Assembly: GCA_009767595.1 (NCBI GenBank)
Contig: VSDK01000589.1
Span: 148,145-212,144 of the forward strand
From: Symbiodinium kawagutii
Lineage: Eukaryota > Sar > Dinophyceae > Suessiales > Symbiodiniaceae
Reading direction: 5' to 3'
Length of the DNA stretch: 64,000 nucleotides
Position 1 is the first letter of the stretch; every line of letters begins with the position of its first letter. Under the pieces are notes generated by a model that worked only from the letters and a program-made list of their open reading frames with translations, was not told the origin of the DNA and did no database searches. Positions 48,849 through 62,382 of the stretch are shown piece by piece. The translations under genes and the position numbers were made by a program.

Positions 48849-51800
48849 CCCTGAAATGCTGTCAGAACTCCATGGTCCAAACGATGTTCAGGATTTCTTC
48901 TAGTAAGCTTCGCCACAAAGTCCTGCCATTAGGGCAGTTTGACTTGCCCGAAACGAGGAAAAGCATTGCGATACACTTCTTGCTTGTCCATAAAAAGGTG
49001 TGTCCCAAAAAATCGCTCGATTCCCTACATTGAGAATTTCCCTTCGGATTGGGTTAGATTGACAACACAATGATATTCCATGATTGGCATTTCACATCAA
49101 TAATATGTTTTTTATGAGACAGCTGATCTGATTAGAGTTCAGATCATGTTGGGCAAACTGATGACGGTGAACAGGGGCAATGAGAGTGTTTTGCCGTGGC
49201 GTTTGTGCTGCTGACATGTTTCCAATGTTCTGAAGATGTAATATGAAACTGCAGGCGGGTAATTACGGTAATACTGTGCAAAGCATGGCTGAATAGTGCC
49301 GTTCAAATTCGCAGCACACAAGTCGAATGAGAAAAACATGGAATCTACAGTATAGAAATCTACCAGACTCGACTGACGCTCGGATTTCGGGAATTCCCCT
49401 CCACCAGTGGCTACCTGGAACCTGTGCTGTCCCTGTGGACCTCAACCCACAGGGATTCGTGTCCTGCGGTAGCTCGGCCAATGGCAAAGCAGCATTGGAC
49501 TCTGGATCTTCCTCAGGGCTGTCAATGGTAAACCGAGGAAGGCATCTCCCAATCTGTTTTTATTTGAATTCAGTTCATTTTCATCTCTAAAAAAAAGAAT
49601 TTGAGGCACTTGGATAATCCTGGATACGGAATGCCACTTTCACAAGCCGAAGGTCCAAGCACTTTTGAAGTTCACGGTAGTCGTTCTCGAGATCTCGGAA
49701 CAGGCCGCTGCGAATCGTGAGATGCAGCGTTGGAGGATCTGCCTTCATTTTCTTCTTCAGCAAACCGCCCGAAAAAAGGGCCTCAGACAAGTGTCCCCAG
49801 ACTGCAAGCTGTTGCCCTTGCAAAGTTTGTGGAAAGGAGCGCAACACCAGCAATAAACTAGACCGATCCCATGGCAACAAACACCATTTCTACAACAGCC
49901 AAAACAACGACGAATCTAGTAATTATATCGGTATGTAATTTCCTTTGCCAAACGTATCCATATAGAAAAGGTAGTATGCCTCTACCAAAATGTTCCTTAA
50001 AAGAGTGCAGTATTTCTTCTACAAGTATGTTTTACTGATCTTTTTAAAAGATATCATGATATTATATTAGTGCAATGTCCGTTTACCCTACGCATACGGA
50101 CTAAGGGTCTTTTTGTAACCAAGTAGTATGCATCAAAGAATATCCATCAATGCCGACAATAGAGTCCTTCAATCAAGGTGATGTATAACTTTTAGCCGTA
50201 ATGACATCGAAATGGTACCCGGTTCAAGGGATATAACATACTTGAATGATATTGAATGTAACATATACCATGCAGTCTGCATCACATGCAAAATCTACTT
50301 AACAATGCGCATTGCTCAGTAAGACAGATAGTAGGCAGTATACACAATAGTACTTCAATACAACATCTGAAGGCCAGCATGCGCCCGGTGCTTTTTCAGA
50401 AAGCAAAGCATTTTTTAGCCTGCATTTTCTACAATAATGTGCATACATATCCCTATAACTAGGGGTAAAGGTTTCATTTTTCATGGGCGCTGTCCTCCAC
50501 TCACGTAACAAACGTGTTTGGACGATTCAATACATAAAAGAATGTAATTAGTTCTATCGAATGAAAACTTTCAACATCTCTCGTGAAATTGAAATCTTGA
50601 TCAACATAATACTTATGCATCTAAAGCCTTAAAAAAAACGCACTCTCACGGCGACCAGCTCTCAAAATAACCCTGGTAGCTGTGCTTGTAGCTATCCAGC
50701 TTGGGCGGTGGGTGGGTAGAACTTGGTGAATCCCACCAGCTATTGGAATCCAGAGCTTTCCCTAGGCGACTGATTATGGCAACAGCTGTGGTGAAATCGC
50801 AGACCAAACTCATTGGCTTCTCACCATTTTTGAAGCTGGCGAGCCCCCTTCGACCATGGCCTTATGATCCCCATCTATTTCTGGGATCACCGTCAGGGGG
50901 TCTCACCATCCCCGAAACCGAGAAACCCAGGTGAGAACGCCCAGTGAAAAGAGATCAGCACCTGGGTTCCGGCGAAGTTGGTTGGTGGTAACCAGTGGCA
51001 GAAACAGTGGCAGATGAGGCAAGCTGTCAAGAATCCATGCCGTATCTACAGAATCAAATCAAGCTATGACATTTATCCAGACTATGACATTTGTCCATAC
51101 CAGTATGACACTTATCCAGACTAAAGAATCAATTCAAGCTTCTGTCGAAGTAGAATCGCTGTAAATGTCATCTTTGACAGATTACGAATCATCTGTTTAT
51201 CGTACTTCTATCATCTGTTTACATACTAATAAGATGACATTACTAATAAATAATCTTCATTTACTAAGAACTATTAACAAGCCAATGTACTACAGTAATA
51301 ACTATTTACCAATATCCATGGAAAACTGTAAGGATATATAAATAAATATTGATTATTAATATAGCAATCTATTAGTAAATAAACATTAGTAAAAACAAAT
51401 GACTTCTCTAAATAAACATTAATATTTGTACTATTTATACCAAAAGTAAGATGTTGCTCTTCCTTTTTGGAAAACTGCGGTCGGACTCAGCGCTGCACTG
51501 AAGCTGTACTCCTCTTCCAACAGCACCTCCGGCGCCACATAGCCCGCGGTTCCAGCGATGATGTCCCGCGCGGGTTTGATGCCGAAGCGGCCGCAGCCGA
51601 AGTCCGTCAGCTTGGCCACGTTCGAAGCGCCTGAGCTCGTCAGCAGCAGCTTCCCCACAGGGAAACCAAACCGGATGGTTAATGGATGTTGGTTAATGGT
51701 GGTTGGTTCATGGTGGTTCTTCAAGCAGGTTAATGGTGGTTAATGATTGTTCATGATAGCTTCATGATGGTGACGAGTTTTGGATCTCCTGTGGCTGATG

Positions 51801-54800
51801 TACTGGAACAACCCGACAGAGTAGAAAGTGCGAGAAATGCAGGACATGGCGACAAAAAAAGATGGGAAAAAATGATATTATAAAATGAACATGTGATGTA
51901 ATGTGATGCAATGGTAGTGCAACGAAGTGTAATGCAATGTCCTGTACTGTAAAGCACTGCACCCTACTGCATTGTATTGCAATGTATGTGTTGCGCGGTT
52001 GAAGTCTTTTCCAGGGGTCATTTTGGTATCACACATGTATGTAAACAAATATGACTGCAATTTACATGTACATACACATTACATTGCACCACGTTCCATT
52101 ACAGAGTGTAGAAAGAAACAAATACAAGGTAATAAAACCATAGAGTGGATGCTGCATATTCAAAAGTACGTAGGAAGTAATTACCACTGGGGATTGTGCC
52201 AACTGTGCAATAAGAGATTAGCAAATCATGCAGAAAGTGTGGGTTTACGAGACTCAACATGCACTTAAACACATGAATGTCATGGACCTGCATGGCCAAA
52301 CAAAGTGTGGTGCACAAAATGGGACAAACTTTGCAACGGAAAAAGAGAGGCAAAGGTGTGCAGTTCTGAAAAGAGAGTAAGTGAGCAAATGGATGTTAAG
52401 TTAAGCACCAGAATTGCAGAAGAATCGGAAAGCTGGCAAAACATGGCAATATCAGAATAGCGCGGAAAATTCACAGACCAAATCGAATCACCAAGCTTTC
52501 TGGTTTTCAGATACAACTTGTCAGCTACCTAGCCCGCGGGAAGTCTAAAGAACAAATCTATACCTGCTAAAGTTGTATAGGAACATGCTTGCAGGGGTGC
52601 TGATGTTTCAAGGACTGTCTTTCAGTCATAGTGCTTTGCCAGGATTGCCGTGCATACAGTTTCCAGCGGAGGGCAAAGAAAAAAACTGACCCAAAAAGCG
52701 GAAGATCTTGGGGGCAGAATGAGTCATCAAAATAAGATCTTGGAGTTCTCAAAAACGTTGAATTGTGAGTATGGTCAGCCGACTATGTTGGTGGTGTGGT
52801 GACTTTCACTTACGAAGCCACGTCGAAACAACATTTCAAAGTTGACATCATCGCCAGCAGACTGTGATGTGTTGCCCCCAGTTCCCATGCGAGTTGTTCA
52901 GACCACCAGCTGGATGGGTATAGCCATTATAATGGGTGCTTCAAGCATCCCAAACTGGTCATTTGCATAAGGGAAACCCTGTATGAACGTACCCAAAGAA
53001 CCATCCTATTCCATCGTGTTAGTACTATTGCAGGTCTGCGAAAATCCTGGCTGACAAGGGCAAGTGTCACCCAAAACCAATAGATAAAGCCACAAACCCA
53101 CCAATCAAACTGTTGAAAAGCCATGAAAATTCCGGTCTCCAAGGAACTGAGTACCACATTGTCTGGCTTCAAATCGCTGAGCAGGGTGTTCATGCGCAGA
53201 TGCATATGTTCCAATCCCAGGAAGATTTGGCCGATCCAGGCATGCGCTTGCGCAGGTGCCATGTAGTTCTTCGGCCCCAGCCTTGCTCGCGTCCTGAGAT
53301 CAGCTGGCAGGTTTCCTGTGGTTCAGTGGTGCCAACCGAATCCATGACAGCTGTCGCCCCACATGGTTCAAAGCTACGGCCACACCCTGCCGACCTCACA
53401 GGAGTCACTTCAGAATGCTTTGGCTCCAGCAATAAATTCATCACTGGCTGTGATGATTCGGACATTGTAAGCCACATCCGAGCCTCTTTCCACTGGGACA
53501 GGATCCCCAATAGAAAGCACTCGTACTCTCTATACTAATCGATACATTTGAGGGTCACATCAGCAGTGCAGATACCAAATTCGGCTGACAAATGCCTTCT
53601 GCAACTCCAAATTCCTACTCTCTCTTCACAACTCATTGATTTTCACACCTTGAAGAACTGAGGCCGGCATTTGCACCACCTGCATTCCAAGCTTCTCATC
53701 GATTCGTTGCTGAAGATTTCCGCCCTCACAGAGTTCCATCACCAGGATGTAGAAATATTGATTTTGTTGAGGAGAAAAATGATATATCGCTGAAAATAAC
53801 TTCACCAAACCTCGGTGAACTTCAGCGGCGTTCAAAATGGGCTTTACCAAATCAGCCAAATGCGAGGGTGTCCAACCACGAAACCAGACCAAACCATGGA
53901 TTCAACATGATTTTGTATCCTTCTTTGACGTTTCATTCTCAGAAATGGATACCCAAAGAGATGCGGTTGCCGGATGCTGATGGAGTTGTCGTTCGGGAGC
54001 TCGAGCTTGGCTAGAACCGCCAAACAACAGATACACGCAGGATTGCTTCCATCAGTGAAAAAGAAAAAACAGTTCTATTTTAATGTTCCCTTTCACCAGA
54101 AAAATGGAAGCTTCCGACCCTTCTTTGATGATGTAACCATTGCTGCCAGCGACATGGATGTGGTTTCCTCGAAATGCGGTCAGCGATTTCAAACTCCCTT
54201 CGATTCATCTTTGCGCTGTCCGAAGCCTCCGGTACAGCGAGATGTTCAGAGATGTTGAAGGTGTACAGATTAAGTAAGGTGGCTGGTGATGGAAAACCAG
54301 CTGGTTGCTGATGGTGAATGATGCATCTTCACCTGCAAAGGAGTGCCTCCTTTAATTTGGGAAAGGAATTCAACAGCTGATAGGGTCTGCACAAAACACC
54401 TGAATCGTAACTCGCGACTGCATTTGTGCACAGTGCCACCCTATGGGCCAGAAAAATCTCGAAGTACTTCCCGTAGAATCAGAATTGCCAGATGTGCATA
54501 TGCCTTTGATTCAACCGGTATGCGTTTCTGCGATGCAATCAAGTTCAACAACTTACACATCTTGGGGCAAGATGTTCAGACTCCTGCCTCAAGGATGTAC
54601 TTTTTCGCGTACTTTCTATTGTTCTCTTTGTCCCTGCAGCGCACGACCTCAAGCGCCGGCATCAGAAAGATATATTGGGGCCCTTTTCGCCAATAATTTC
54701 TTTGATGGACCTCGTAAATCCAAACGACCAATGGTTGTTAATCACTGTCCATCATGGTGAATGATGAATAAACATGACCAATAACGGTTCATCTCACGCC

Positions 54801-55656
54801 AAACCCCGCCAATCAACAATGGCAAATTGCTAACCAGCAATTGTTAAATTGACACTGGTGACTTGAGAAGGATCGATTGGGGTTGGTCAACAATGAGTCA
54901 GTGATAATATGTAATCATCATTGATTGATGAAAACTAACCGATGTGCGACTAATGATGGTGATTTGATACCTGAACAAGAATGGTGTGGTTGGCGCCATG
55001 GTCGATTTATTATGAAAATCAATGTTTTGTCAATACATTTAAGTTGTAATGATTTGTCATTGCTCGTTGACAATATCACGAGTATCAGCTCACAATCACT
55101 TGTACTGTTTGTGCATGATGGTCAAGTGACAATGTTGATTAACAGTTAGTTGATGATCATTTGATATTGATTCATTATGGCTCGTCAGTACTGGTTCATG
55201 AAAGTTGATACTGGTGGAGTAGAAATGTTTCACTGATAACGACTTACTTGCAATGGTTCAATAACAACAGTGAGTTGATAATCATAGTACTGGTTACTTG
55301 ATAGTAGTAGACTGATATTGACTGATGATGATTCGTCAACAATGATTCATTAACAATGGTTCATCATGGTTCGTAGATATAGCTTTACGAATCATGATTC
55401 ATCACGATTGAAAACGAAAACTAATGGTTGGTCAATGTGATCAGTAGCATGATGATTAGCCAAAAATATCACCCATGATAGTATGATGATGATCATTTTA
55501 TTTGATGAATGGTGAGTTAATCATGATAAATGCCCTGTATGATTCCCGCCGGTGAACTCCTGGTGAATGCGCAACACGCGCAACATCTTTGTTGAGACCA
55601 AACCCATGGCCGTCGCAAGGCCCAGCGTTGGGTGGTCACCCCCAAGGTCATAGTGG

Positions 55657-55701
<45 letters not shown>

Positions 55702-56229
55702 CATTGAAGATATACCAGAATCGGATCTATCTATTCGAATGTCGGGTATGTATCTGGTTTATCCTTGGTTTCAAGTGTCTGGGAGAATTCCATGTGGATC
55801 TAACACCTGCAGCACCAACCAGCGAAAGTCTCTTGTAGACTCAAGTGAGAAAGCATTCAGTTGTCTCGGCGAACAAAGTGAGCTGTTCTGCTTTGTCTCG
55901 AATGCGATGGTCAGCTCTACCACGTCTTGAGCCATACATATTATATGTTGCGTGGGGATGGAACATCCGAGTAAATAAGACAAATCAATAAATAGGTTCC
56001 TGGCTCTTATCTTATCTGTGTAAATGTGCTCCGGCAAAGCTAAAAAAGAAATCACAATACTTGAAAGCATGTCCTTACATATTCCCACAAAATCCCTGTG
56101 CTGAACTTAGCGGCATCAACTAACCATGAATTCACAGGTGATCACCAACCAATGTCGAGTAGAAATCTTCGCTGTGCTGTGCCAAGACGCTTCGCCATAG
56201 GAACCGCTCCCCAGCGTATCCTCATCGAC
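48849..56229 (-). CDS. Serine/threonine protein kinase gene (7 exons seen)
   Basis: Exons in transcript order with kinase subdomains. 56,229-56,150: LGSGSYGEASWHS, the glycine loop. 54,226-about 54,140: SAKMNRREFEIADRI, the C-helix region. About 53,825-53,680: GLVKLFSAIYHF and YILVMELCEGGNLQQRI, strands 4-5 and hinge. About 53,268-53,139: WIGQIFLGLEHMH and LLSDLKPDNVVLS, the catalytic loop, with Ser-Asp in place of Arg-Asp and Leu for His. 51,630-about 51,500: KLTDFGCGRFG and GTAGYVAPEVL. 50,961-50,926: GADLFSLGVLTW, helix F. 48,922-48,849: DFVAKLTRRNPEHRLDHGVL, the Arg of subdomain XI. A Lys matching VAVK was not located. The order is collinear over 7.4 kb. It resembles CaMK/AGC-like dinoflagellate kinases. 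No EF-hands were seen behind it. The HRD change may lower activity, though the catalytic Asp, Lys and Asn are kept. Confidence 0.8.
49380..49535 (-). CDS. Possible additional exon, unrecognised
   Basis: Minus-strand open stretch with coding-like composition, TIDSPEEDPESNAALPLAEL and GIPEIRASVES, lying between kinase exons 50,926 and 48,922. It could be a kinase insert exon between helix F and subdomain XI. No splice partner is proven. Confidence 0.3.
49590..50690. other. Kinase-gene intron, no gene recognised
   Basis: AT-rich. A minus-strand open stretch at 49,745-49,600 (HLTIRSGLFRDLENDYRELQ) is noted but unassigned. Nothing else seen. Confidence 0.35.
51760..52925. other. Kinase-gene intron, no gene recognised
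   Basis: Between the DFG exon and the catalytic-loop exon. Contains TGCAATG/TGTAATG-type short repeats at 51,890-51,985. No coding exon identified. Confidence 0.4.
54780..56149. other. Kinase-gene intron with simple repeats
   Basis: TGATGATTCATT-rich intron DNA (54,780-55,540) and a clean (ATCT)11 microsatellite at 55,658-55,701. No exon recognised between the glycine-loop exon and the C-helix exon. Confidence 0.5.
55658..55701. repeat. (ATCT)11 microsatellite
   Basis: Forty-four bases of uninterrupted ATCT repeat. Confidence 0.98.
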
Positions 56230-56505
56230 CTGGGCTGTCACCGGCTGTCACCAGCGAAGCAAATAACTCTGCGCCAAGCAGCCAAATTGCACCATTCGGG
56301 CGGCTTGTCCTCTTCAGCCACTCCGAAATCTGGCCCTTGAGGGCCTGGAGGGCCTTGAGGGCCTTGCCAGTAGTCTCAGATTCTTCGAACTGATCTGTCA
56401 ATTCACTGGATCAACACTGCTCTGGATCAGCTGGAAACAGCCGGGCCTGGATCGCTGGTTTCGGCCTGGAGCACTGGTGAAACGACTTGGATGGTGAACT
56501 TGCGA

Positions 56506-56694
56506 TCAGTTCCCGACCTCTGGAGGTTTCACTCCGATGGTATGGCCCAATGCCTTGCACCAGGGGTCTTGGATTACAAAAACCCCAATCCGAGTCTCGA
56601 CCTTGAACACCTCAAACTGCTGAAGTGGATAAACTGCATGATCCTTTGGAGTCCGAAGATCACGAAATTTCAAAGTGTTTTGAAAGCGCAGCAT
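56506..56694 (-). CDS. Possible upstream exon of the kinase gene
   Basis: Open minus-strand stretch: YPLQQFEVFKVETRIGVFVI and QDPWCKALGHTIGVKPPEV. It lies 280 bp upstream of the glycine-loop exon and could be its N-terminal neighbour. Family not recognised, splice sites unproven. Confidence 0.35.
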   Translation of the reverse strand: MLRFQNTLKFRDLRTPKDHAVYPLQQFEVFKVETRIGVFVIQDPWCKALGHTIGVKPPEVGN

Positions 56695-56852
56695 GTGGAA
56701 ATCTTCGCATCATGCAGCAAACCAAATCCCAGCTGTGCGTGCTCAGCTGCTCCACCACAGCAGTCTACAACATAAGAGCACAGTCCCGGTGCAATGGACC
56801 TGATCACGGCAATGCATGTATGCTGTATAAAAGCTGCAACAGCTTCAAACAG

Positions 56853-56968
56853 CAACAACGACGACGACGAGGATAACGACGACGAGGACGAAGACGACGA
56901 CGACGACGACGACCACGACCACGACCATGACCACGACCACCACCACGACCACGACCATGACCACGACG

Positions 56969-57004
<36 letters not shown>

Positions 57005-57068
57005 CCGACGATGACAAGAAGAAGAACAGCTACAGCCACAAACACGAACACAACCACGACAACAACTG
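56853..57068. repeat. GAC-rich trinucleotide repeat
   Basis: About 215 bp of GAC/GAG/CAC triplets. Read on the plus strand this is an Asp/His-rich run (DDDDDHDHDHD); other frames give poly-Thr, and on the reverse strand poly-Val, poly-Ser or Arg-rich runs, so the readings are not evidence of a gene. Confidence 0.93.
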
Positions 57069-57099
57069 CTTATGACCTGTTCCAATTCACTACCCAAAT

Positions 57100-60000
57100 G
57101 CATGCTGATCCCTTGCCAAACACTCAATATAAAATTGAGACGAGGAACTGCATTTTGTTCTCAATGCACACTGACTCTTCTTGCCACCCCTTGGCACATG
57201 GACAAATCAGAACAAAAGGATATAAAAGGCCCAAATGAATCCAAATGAGATATCTCCAACAGCAAGGCTAAGCGAAGTAAACCATTTCGACCTGTGAAGG
57301 AGCATGGGAACTGCATGGGAACCCCATGCAGGGACCTCATCGCCTCGCCCACCTTAGATGCACGCCTCGAGCTTTGTGAAGCTGGGATCCCAGTTTACAA
57401 ATCTGAACGACCTAACTGAAAACCTGGCTTGCTCACGAAAACTGAAAGGAATTGTATTACTTGGAAACCTTGCACGCATTCAATTTTTCATTTATCATTC
57501 ATTCAATTTGTCTATCTATTCACTTGTTTATTTGCATTTTGACTTGTACTTCGTGAGCATTCGTGGCAGTGCAGCCCATTTGGCCACCAAAACTATGCCA
57601 GGGAACTTGACTTGACAATCTTACCTGTGCTTGGGTACCCTTTTTGGGGAAGATGTTTGGGAATCTGACTTGAGATAATTGCTTGAGAACCATGCTCGGC
57701 AACATGGAAGCCAGCTTTGGAACTCCTTTTTCTATACGGTCATTCCATGGCAGGAAGTTAAAGAGACGACTTGTGCCCATGCTTCCAACAGTATCAACAG
57801 CTCTGCTGTGAGGTAGCAAGATTTTGAGGCCAAGCAAGGAACTGGTCGTTGGATCCCATCATTGAGAAGTCAACCCCAGCACAATACCAGGATCATAAAT
57901 ATACCAAAATATCAAGTCCATTAATGAAACCAGCCTGCTTGATGACAAGAACCCCTAGTAACAAGGATCAAACTGTTTTCTTTTCACACTGCTCAGCTGT
58001 GTACAAAGTTACAACTATGGCTGATTGGCTGCCGCAATATGAACCACTTGGCTGATCTGCCACCAGTTCAATGTCATTGCTCATGTCCGGTACATTTCTA
58101 AACCAACGTGGCAACTGCATGTCCACCCCAATGACTGTATCATTTACAACCAAGACGGATACAGTCCTACACCCATGATCCACAATGATTGTAGCCAGCA
58201 GTATGAGCACCATCGATTAGCACCATCAACCGTAATACCTATCTGAGCAGTGTGCAACAAACAACTCTAAAAAGTATCGTGGTGATATCAACAACTCGTA
58301 GTCATTGATCTCATCAGATTTTTATGTCTGTCCAACAGAATCTAACCATTAATCAGCATCAGCCATACCAACCACCACAAATCGCACCTGTCTCCAAGGC
58401 AACCAACTGGGCAAGGCGCTGCATCTTCGCCGGTCGCTGAGCCTGCGGCCTCAGTGCTTGGAGTCAACCACCATGATTAACAACGTTTATCGGGGTTAAA
58501 CCGGGTCAACTAATGGTAAGGTTGACAATGAATGAGGTTGACAATGATGGTTAGTGATGGTTGCATGTGGTAAATCATGCTGAGTGATGGTGTTTCCAGG
58601 GTGGCGATGGTTAGTGGTGACTATTGGGTTCAGAAGACCAGCTGGTAGTATTTTTTTTCGCTGTTACCATCCCAAACAAATGGGCTTGCAGCGGGACTAT
58701 CTACAGCAGCTCGTCCGTTGCCATGCTCGTCATTGAGCGTTTCCCAATCATCGACCATTTGGGTGGGAGGATGTGGTGAGGGTCAACTGTCAACCTATCA
58801 CAAAACGTTTAGCAACATCAGTTCAAGTGAGTAATAATGATTGCTGGTGATAGATCTATTTTTCCACAGCCTCATTTTAGATTTTGTGACTGATGTTTGC
58901 TTATAATTTACTGTAGCTGAAGAGCTGGAAAACCTACTTTTCACTCTTGGAGTTGGAATCTATGAAGCATTTGAGGTACAGTATGGCACCCCATAGCTAG
59001 GTTTATTGATATGCATCCATTTGGTGGAAATGTTCACCCATTTTGTTGAGAGAAACAAACGTTTGCATGAGACACAGGTGCAAAACATTGTCGGAATGAC
59101 ACTCCTTAGGTCTCTCAAGGGACAATCTCGTTTCTGTCTGTCTCTCTCCAGCTGATTGCCTCGCCCGGAGGTTCAGTTTGTTCACCTGTCTGCACTGCTC
59201 CCGTTTTCACCTCGCAGGTTGGGTCACGTCCACCGCAGCAAGACCTTTCTGAGTACAAGACAAGCCTTCAATGCTCCGAGCTTGACACCATCATTGCTCA
59301 ACCACCACCCCAAGCTGAGAGCTTGCCCTACGACCTTTTCCCAGCGATTGCAAACCAGGACCTCTGCCTACAGCTGGTTGGACAAAGAGTTTGACCTTGG
59401 AAACCTCCGAAATTGCACGCAGCCCTGCGAGGAGAGACTCTTCTTTCGCAGAGCAAGCAATAGTTCAACGATCCAAATTAGAGCACTCTCGGTTCAAATT
59501 TTGCAGAAGAATATCTGCAGCACTCCACAGATCAATTTCTTACTGAGTCTTGCAAAATCTTGCCCTTCTTGCACCATCTACACCCTTGACTAATCTGCGA
59601 CTCACCTTGAGGCTGATCGGGTGCCTGTTGACTGCAGAATTCCGGACGTCCGAGGTTTGACACTTTGGTTTCAACTGCACGAGCCCTTCTTAATGAAAAC
59701 CATTTGGGTGGCACAACCTATTGCTTTCCAAGAGTCATTGTCGCGGTTGCGCCTAGGTACTGCTGGTACTGAGCAACCCAGAACACAAGAATGGAGAAAC
59801 ATTGATTGGCATCAGCCATGAAAGAGATTCAGGAGATGACAGAGACACAACAATGACCGCCCGTGGCAACCAAACAGTCCAATGGCAGGGATATAACCAG
59901 CACCAAAAAGAATAACAACAACTGCGACGGCGACTGCACCCAACAATCATTGCATCTTTTAGATCAAGGTGGAAACTGCTTAGTGCAGAAATCCATTGTC

Positions 60001-60800
60001 AAGTTGTGGCCAGAAAAAAAGACTGTTCTGAACCACAAGCTGTCTCGAACAACGTCGCTGGTAGCAATTACTCATAGCCGTGACTCGTTACCATTATTGA
60101 CCGTTACTTCTCAACCATTATTACTTATTGGTAAATCGACATTCTTATGGTCAATGAAAGCATGAGAACCCAAGACTCAGCCGCCAAGTAGCACTGTGGT
60201 GACTGTGGTCAATGCGTTTCTAGCCTTGTCACAGTGGGCTGTTGTGGTGTGACAGCAGTGCTCGCCAGTCCTTGCTGGTGATAAGGTATGACAACCATGA
60301 AAATGCTGATGTCCATCCACAGTTGTTTGTAGGAAAAAAAGTAGTATACAGCAACTGGCACACACACAATCACTTGTATCCCTGCTGGTTTGGCGACAGG
60401 TCCAAAAAAATTGGAACACCATCGGGCGCTGTCCATAAATGGTGCAGACAAATATGTGGTTCCCTTCAAAACATCACACTGGCATGCATGGACTCTAGAT
60501 AGCATGATTGGGAACAAACGAAAGCTAGGAGACAAGAGTGGGAGACAATGCAGCAGCGGTATAGGCAACGGCACAACCAACCATGGATCACCAAGGGAGA
60601 CAACAGCGGAAATAAGAGTCTGCGAAACAGGGGAGCAGACACAATTTTGGCACCGAGCCATTTCTGCCAATCAGGATCGTCTCTTTTCAAAAGATATCCG
60701 AAAAAATGCGAACCCTGAAGACAGCTCAGAAAACATTCATTTGACACATGATTCATGGATGATTCCGATGATTAGGGATAGGACCATGGCGGCAGCCAGC
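57100..60800. other. No confident gene; scattered open frames
   Basis: Plus-strand 59,156-59,593 (145 codons) and minus-strand 60,670-60,209 (153 codons) are the longest frames; neither has a recognisable motif. Intron-like TGATGGTT repeats at 58,480-58,640. Confidence 0.4.
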
Positions 60801-60812
60801 ACCAATCGATGC

Positions 60813-60933
60813 CTGCCGTGAAAGAGCATTTCTGACGTGCTCCTCCAACTCGTCCTTCCATGCGGGCACCTTGGACCACGTCATGCGCTCAGCCAGTGGA
60901 CCGGTGGCTGGCAAACCCACCGCCCGGTTTCCC
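60813..60933 (-). CDS. Probable exon, unknown function
   Basis: GNRAVGLPATGPLAERMTW and SKVPAWKDELEEHVRNALSR, bounded by an AG|G acceptor (TACAG|GGG) and a GC donor (CAG|GCATCG), the pattern of the other exons here. It is on the same strand as the kinase and ankyrin exons and may belong to one of those genes. No family recognised. Confidence 0.45.
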
Positions 60934-60939
60934 CTGTAC

Positions 60940-62380
60940 TGCGACTGGTGAATGACAGGATTCCCAACGATCAGAAAGCGGTAGAAACAAGCAGAATCAG
61001 TTGGTCAAGACAAGGGCAACCAGGACAATTTTTGACATGGCAAAAATGAGATGTTTTCTAGTTCACTGCCAGATAGATGATGCTTATATGTTGTTCTTTT
61101 AGTTATATGGTGGATTCAGGATGGTTGTACGATGATACTAGGAAGGTTGTACTATTGTTTTACTATATCATTGGTATATTATGGGTTTAGGACAACTCTA
61201 TCTTGCCTATATGAGCGAAGTATGATGGGTATATGATGTTCGTAGGATGGCTATATGGGTTTTATGACGGTGATATGCTGGTTAAATGCATGACAGCTAC
61301 ATATCTCGTGTCTATACAACGGCTATATGATTATCAAATATATGATATGATGATTATTATGCAACGCTTTTACGATGGCGATTGAAGGCTATGTGATGGC
61401 TATAGGATGGTGGTACGATGATAGATATGCTTTTTATTACATGATTGCACGTTGACTCTATTACAGTATATAAATTAAAGGTCTGCTGATGATTGATTAG
61501 CCAGTGCGCTCAATTGTGTTGTCCTCAAAATTGCCAGAATTTGTGCGTTCCTCACGGTGGTCTCTGCAGTGTGTGGCTGTGGGTCAATTCCATGTATGCC
61601 AGCTAAAACATCCGACAAATGTCTAAGCAAGTCTTGCTGGGATGTTCATCCATTCATTTGCTTATTGGGAATGACTCATACTTGCAATGCAAAAGAATCA
61701 CCAATACCAAGGCAGGGACTAGCGCTTACTCTTCAAAAGCCGAGTCCACTCTCTTGTTTACATGTTTTTATTTCTTTTTAATGACCCATGTTTGCCTAAT
61801 TCCACTATCTCAGCATATCTCATGAAGACGCCGAGCTGAAGAATTGTGGAGCTGTCTGCTTTCTTTGGTTTCTGCAATGTGTTGGTGTAGCGTGGCCATG
61901 ACCCGTCCCCATGTTTCACCGGTCGGGTCCTTACCTTCACACCTGCCCGCTGCAAATTGCTGCTTGTTTCTGCAGTTGGTTGACGCATTGTCGGATCGCC
62001 ATGTGTGCGGGCATCGCTTCCAAACTGTAGGTGCTCCCAAGTTCCACTCCCATTGAGTCACCTCGCCTCTAAGCAAACCCCAAAGACCCAAGCACCGGCA
62101 ATGCCCCAGTAGAGTTCCTTGTGGCACCTTCCCCCGATGCGCTCATGAGCATCTACCGGGCCTCCATCTTTTGGAAAGTTGTCTCTCATGGCGTTACTGT
62201 TTGAAAAGGGCTACCAACTAACGCCCAATGTTTTTTCATTGGAGAGAATTGTCTGTTGACTCTATCTACAGATATTAGATCTCTATAGAAATAGCCTACT
62301 TGCTTGCATCCAAACAAACGTGAAACTTTAAAGATGGACAGCAAACAAGAAGTTAAAACAAGGTCAGCATTTACATATTC
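60940..62380. other. No gene recognised; ATGATGGTTATA-type intron repeats
   Basis: 61,070-61,460 is rich in TATATGATGGTTATAGGATGG-like words broken by many changes. Minus-strand open frame 62,127-61,810 (105 codons) is unrecognised. Confidence 0.4.
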
Positions 62381-62382
62381 GG

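Noticed and set aside
23312-56229. A single calcium-dependent protein kinase gene joining the kinase exons to the EF-hand exons
   Set aside because: The whole flavoprotein copy A lies between them on the same strand, and the EF-hand exons join its last exon in phase; copy B repeats that arrangement without a kinase.
56804-57127. Asp/His-rich or Arg-rich protein
   Set aside because: Trinucleotide repeat; several frames are equally open and no flanking exon was found.
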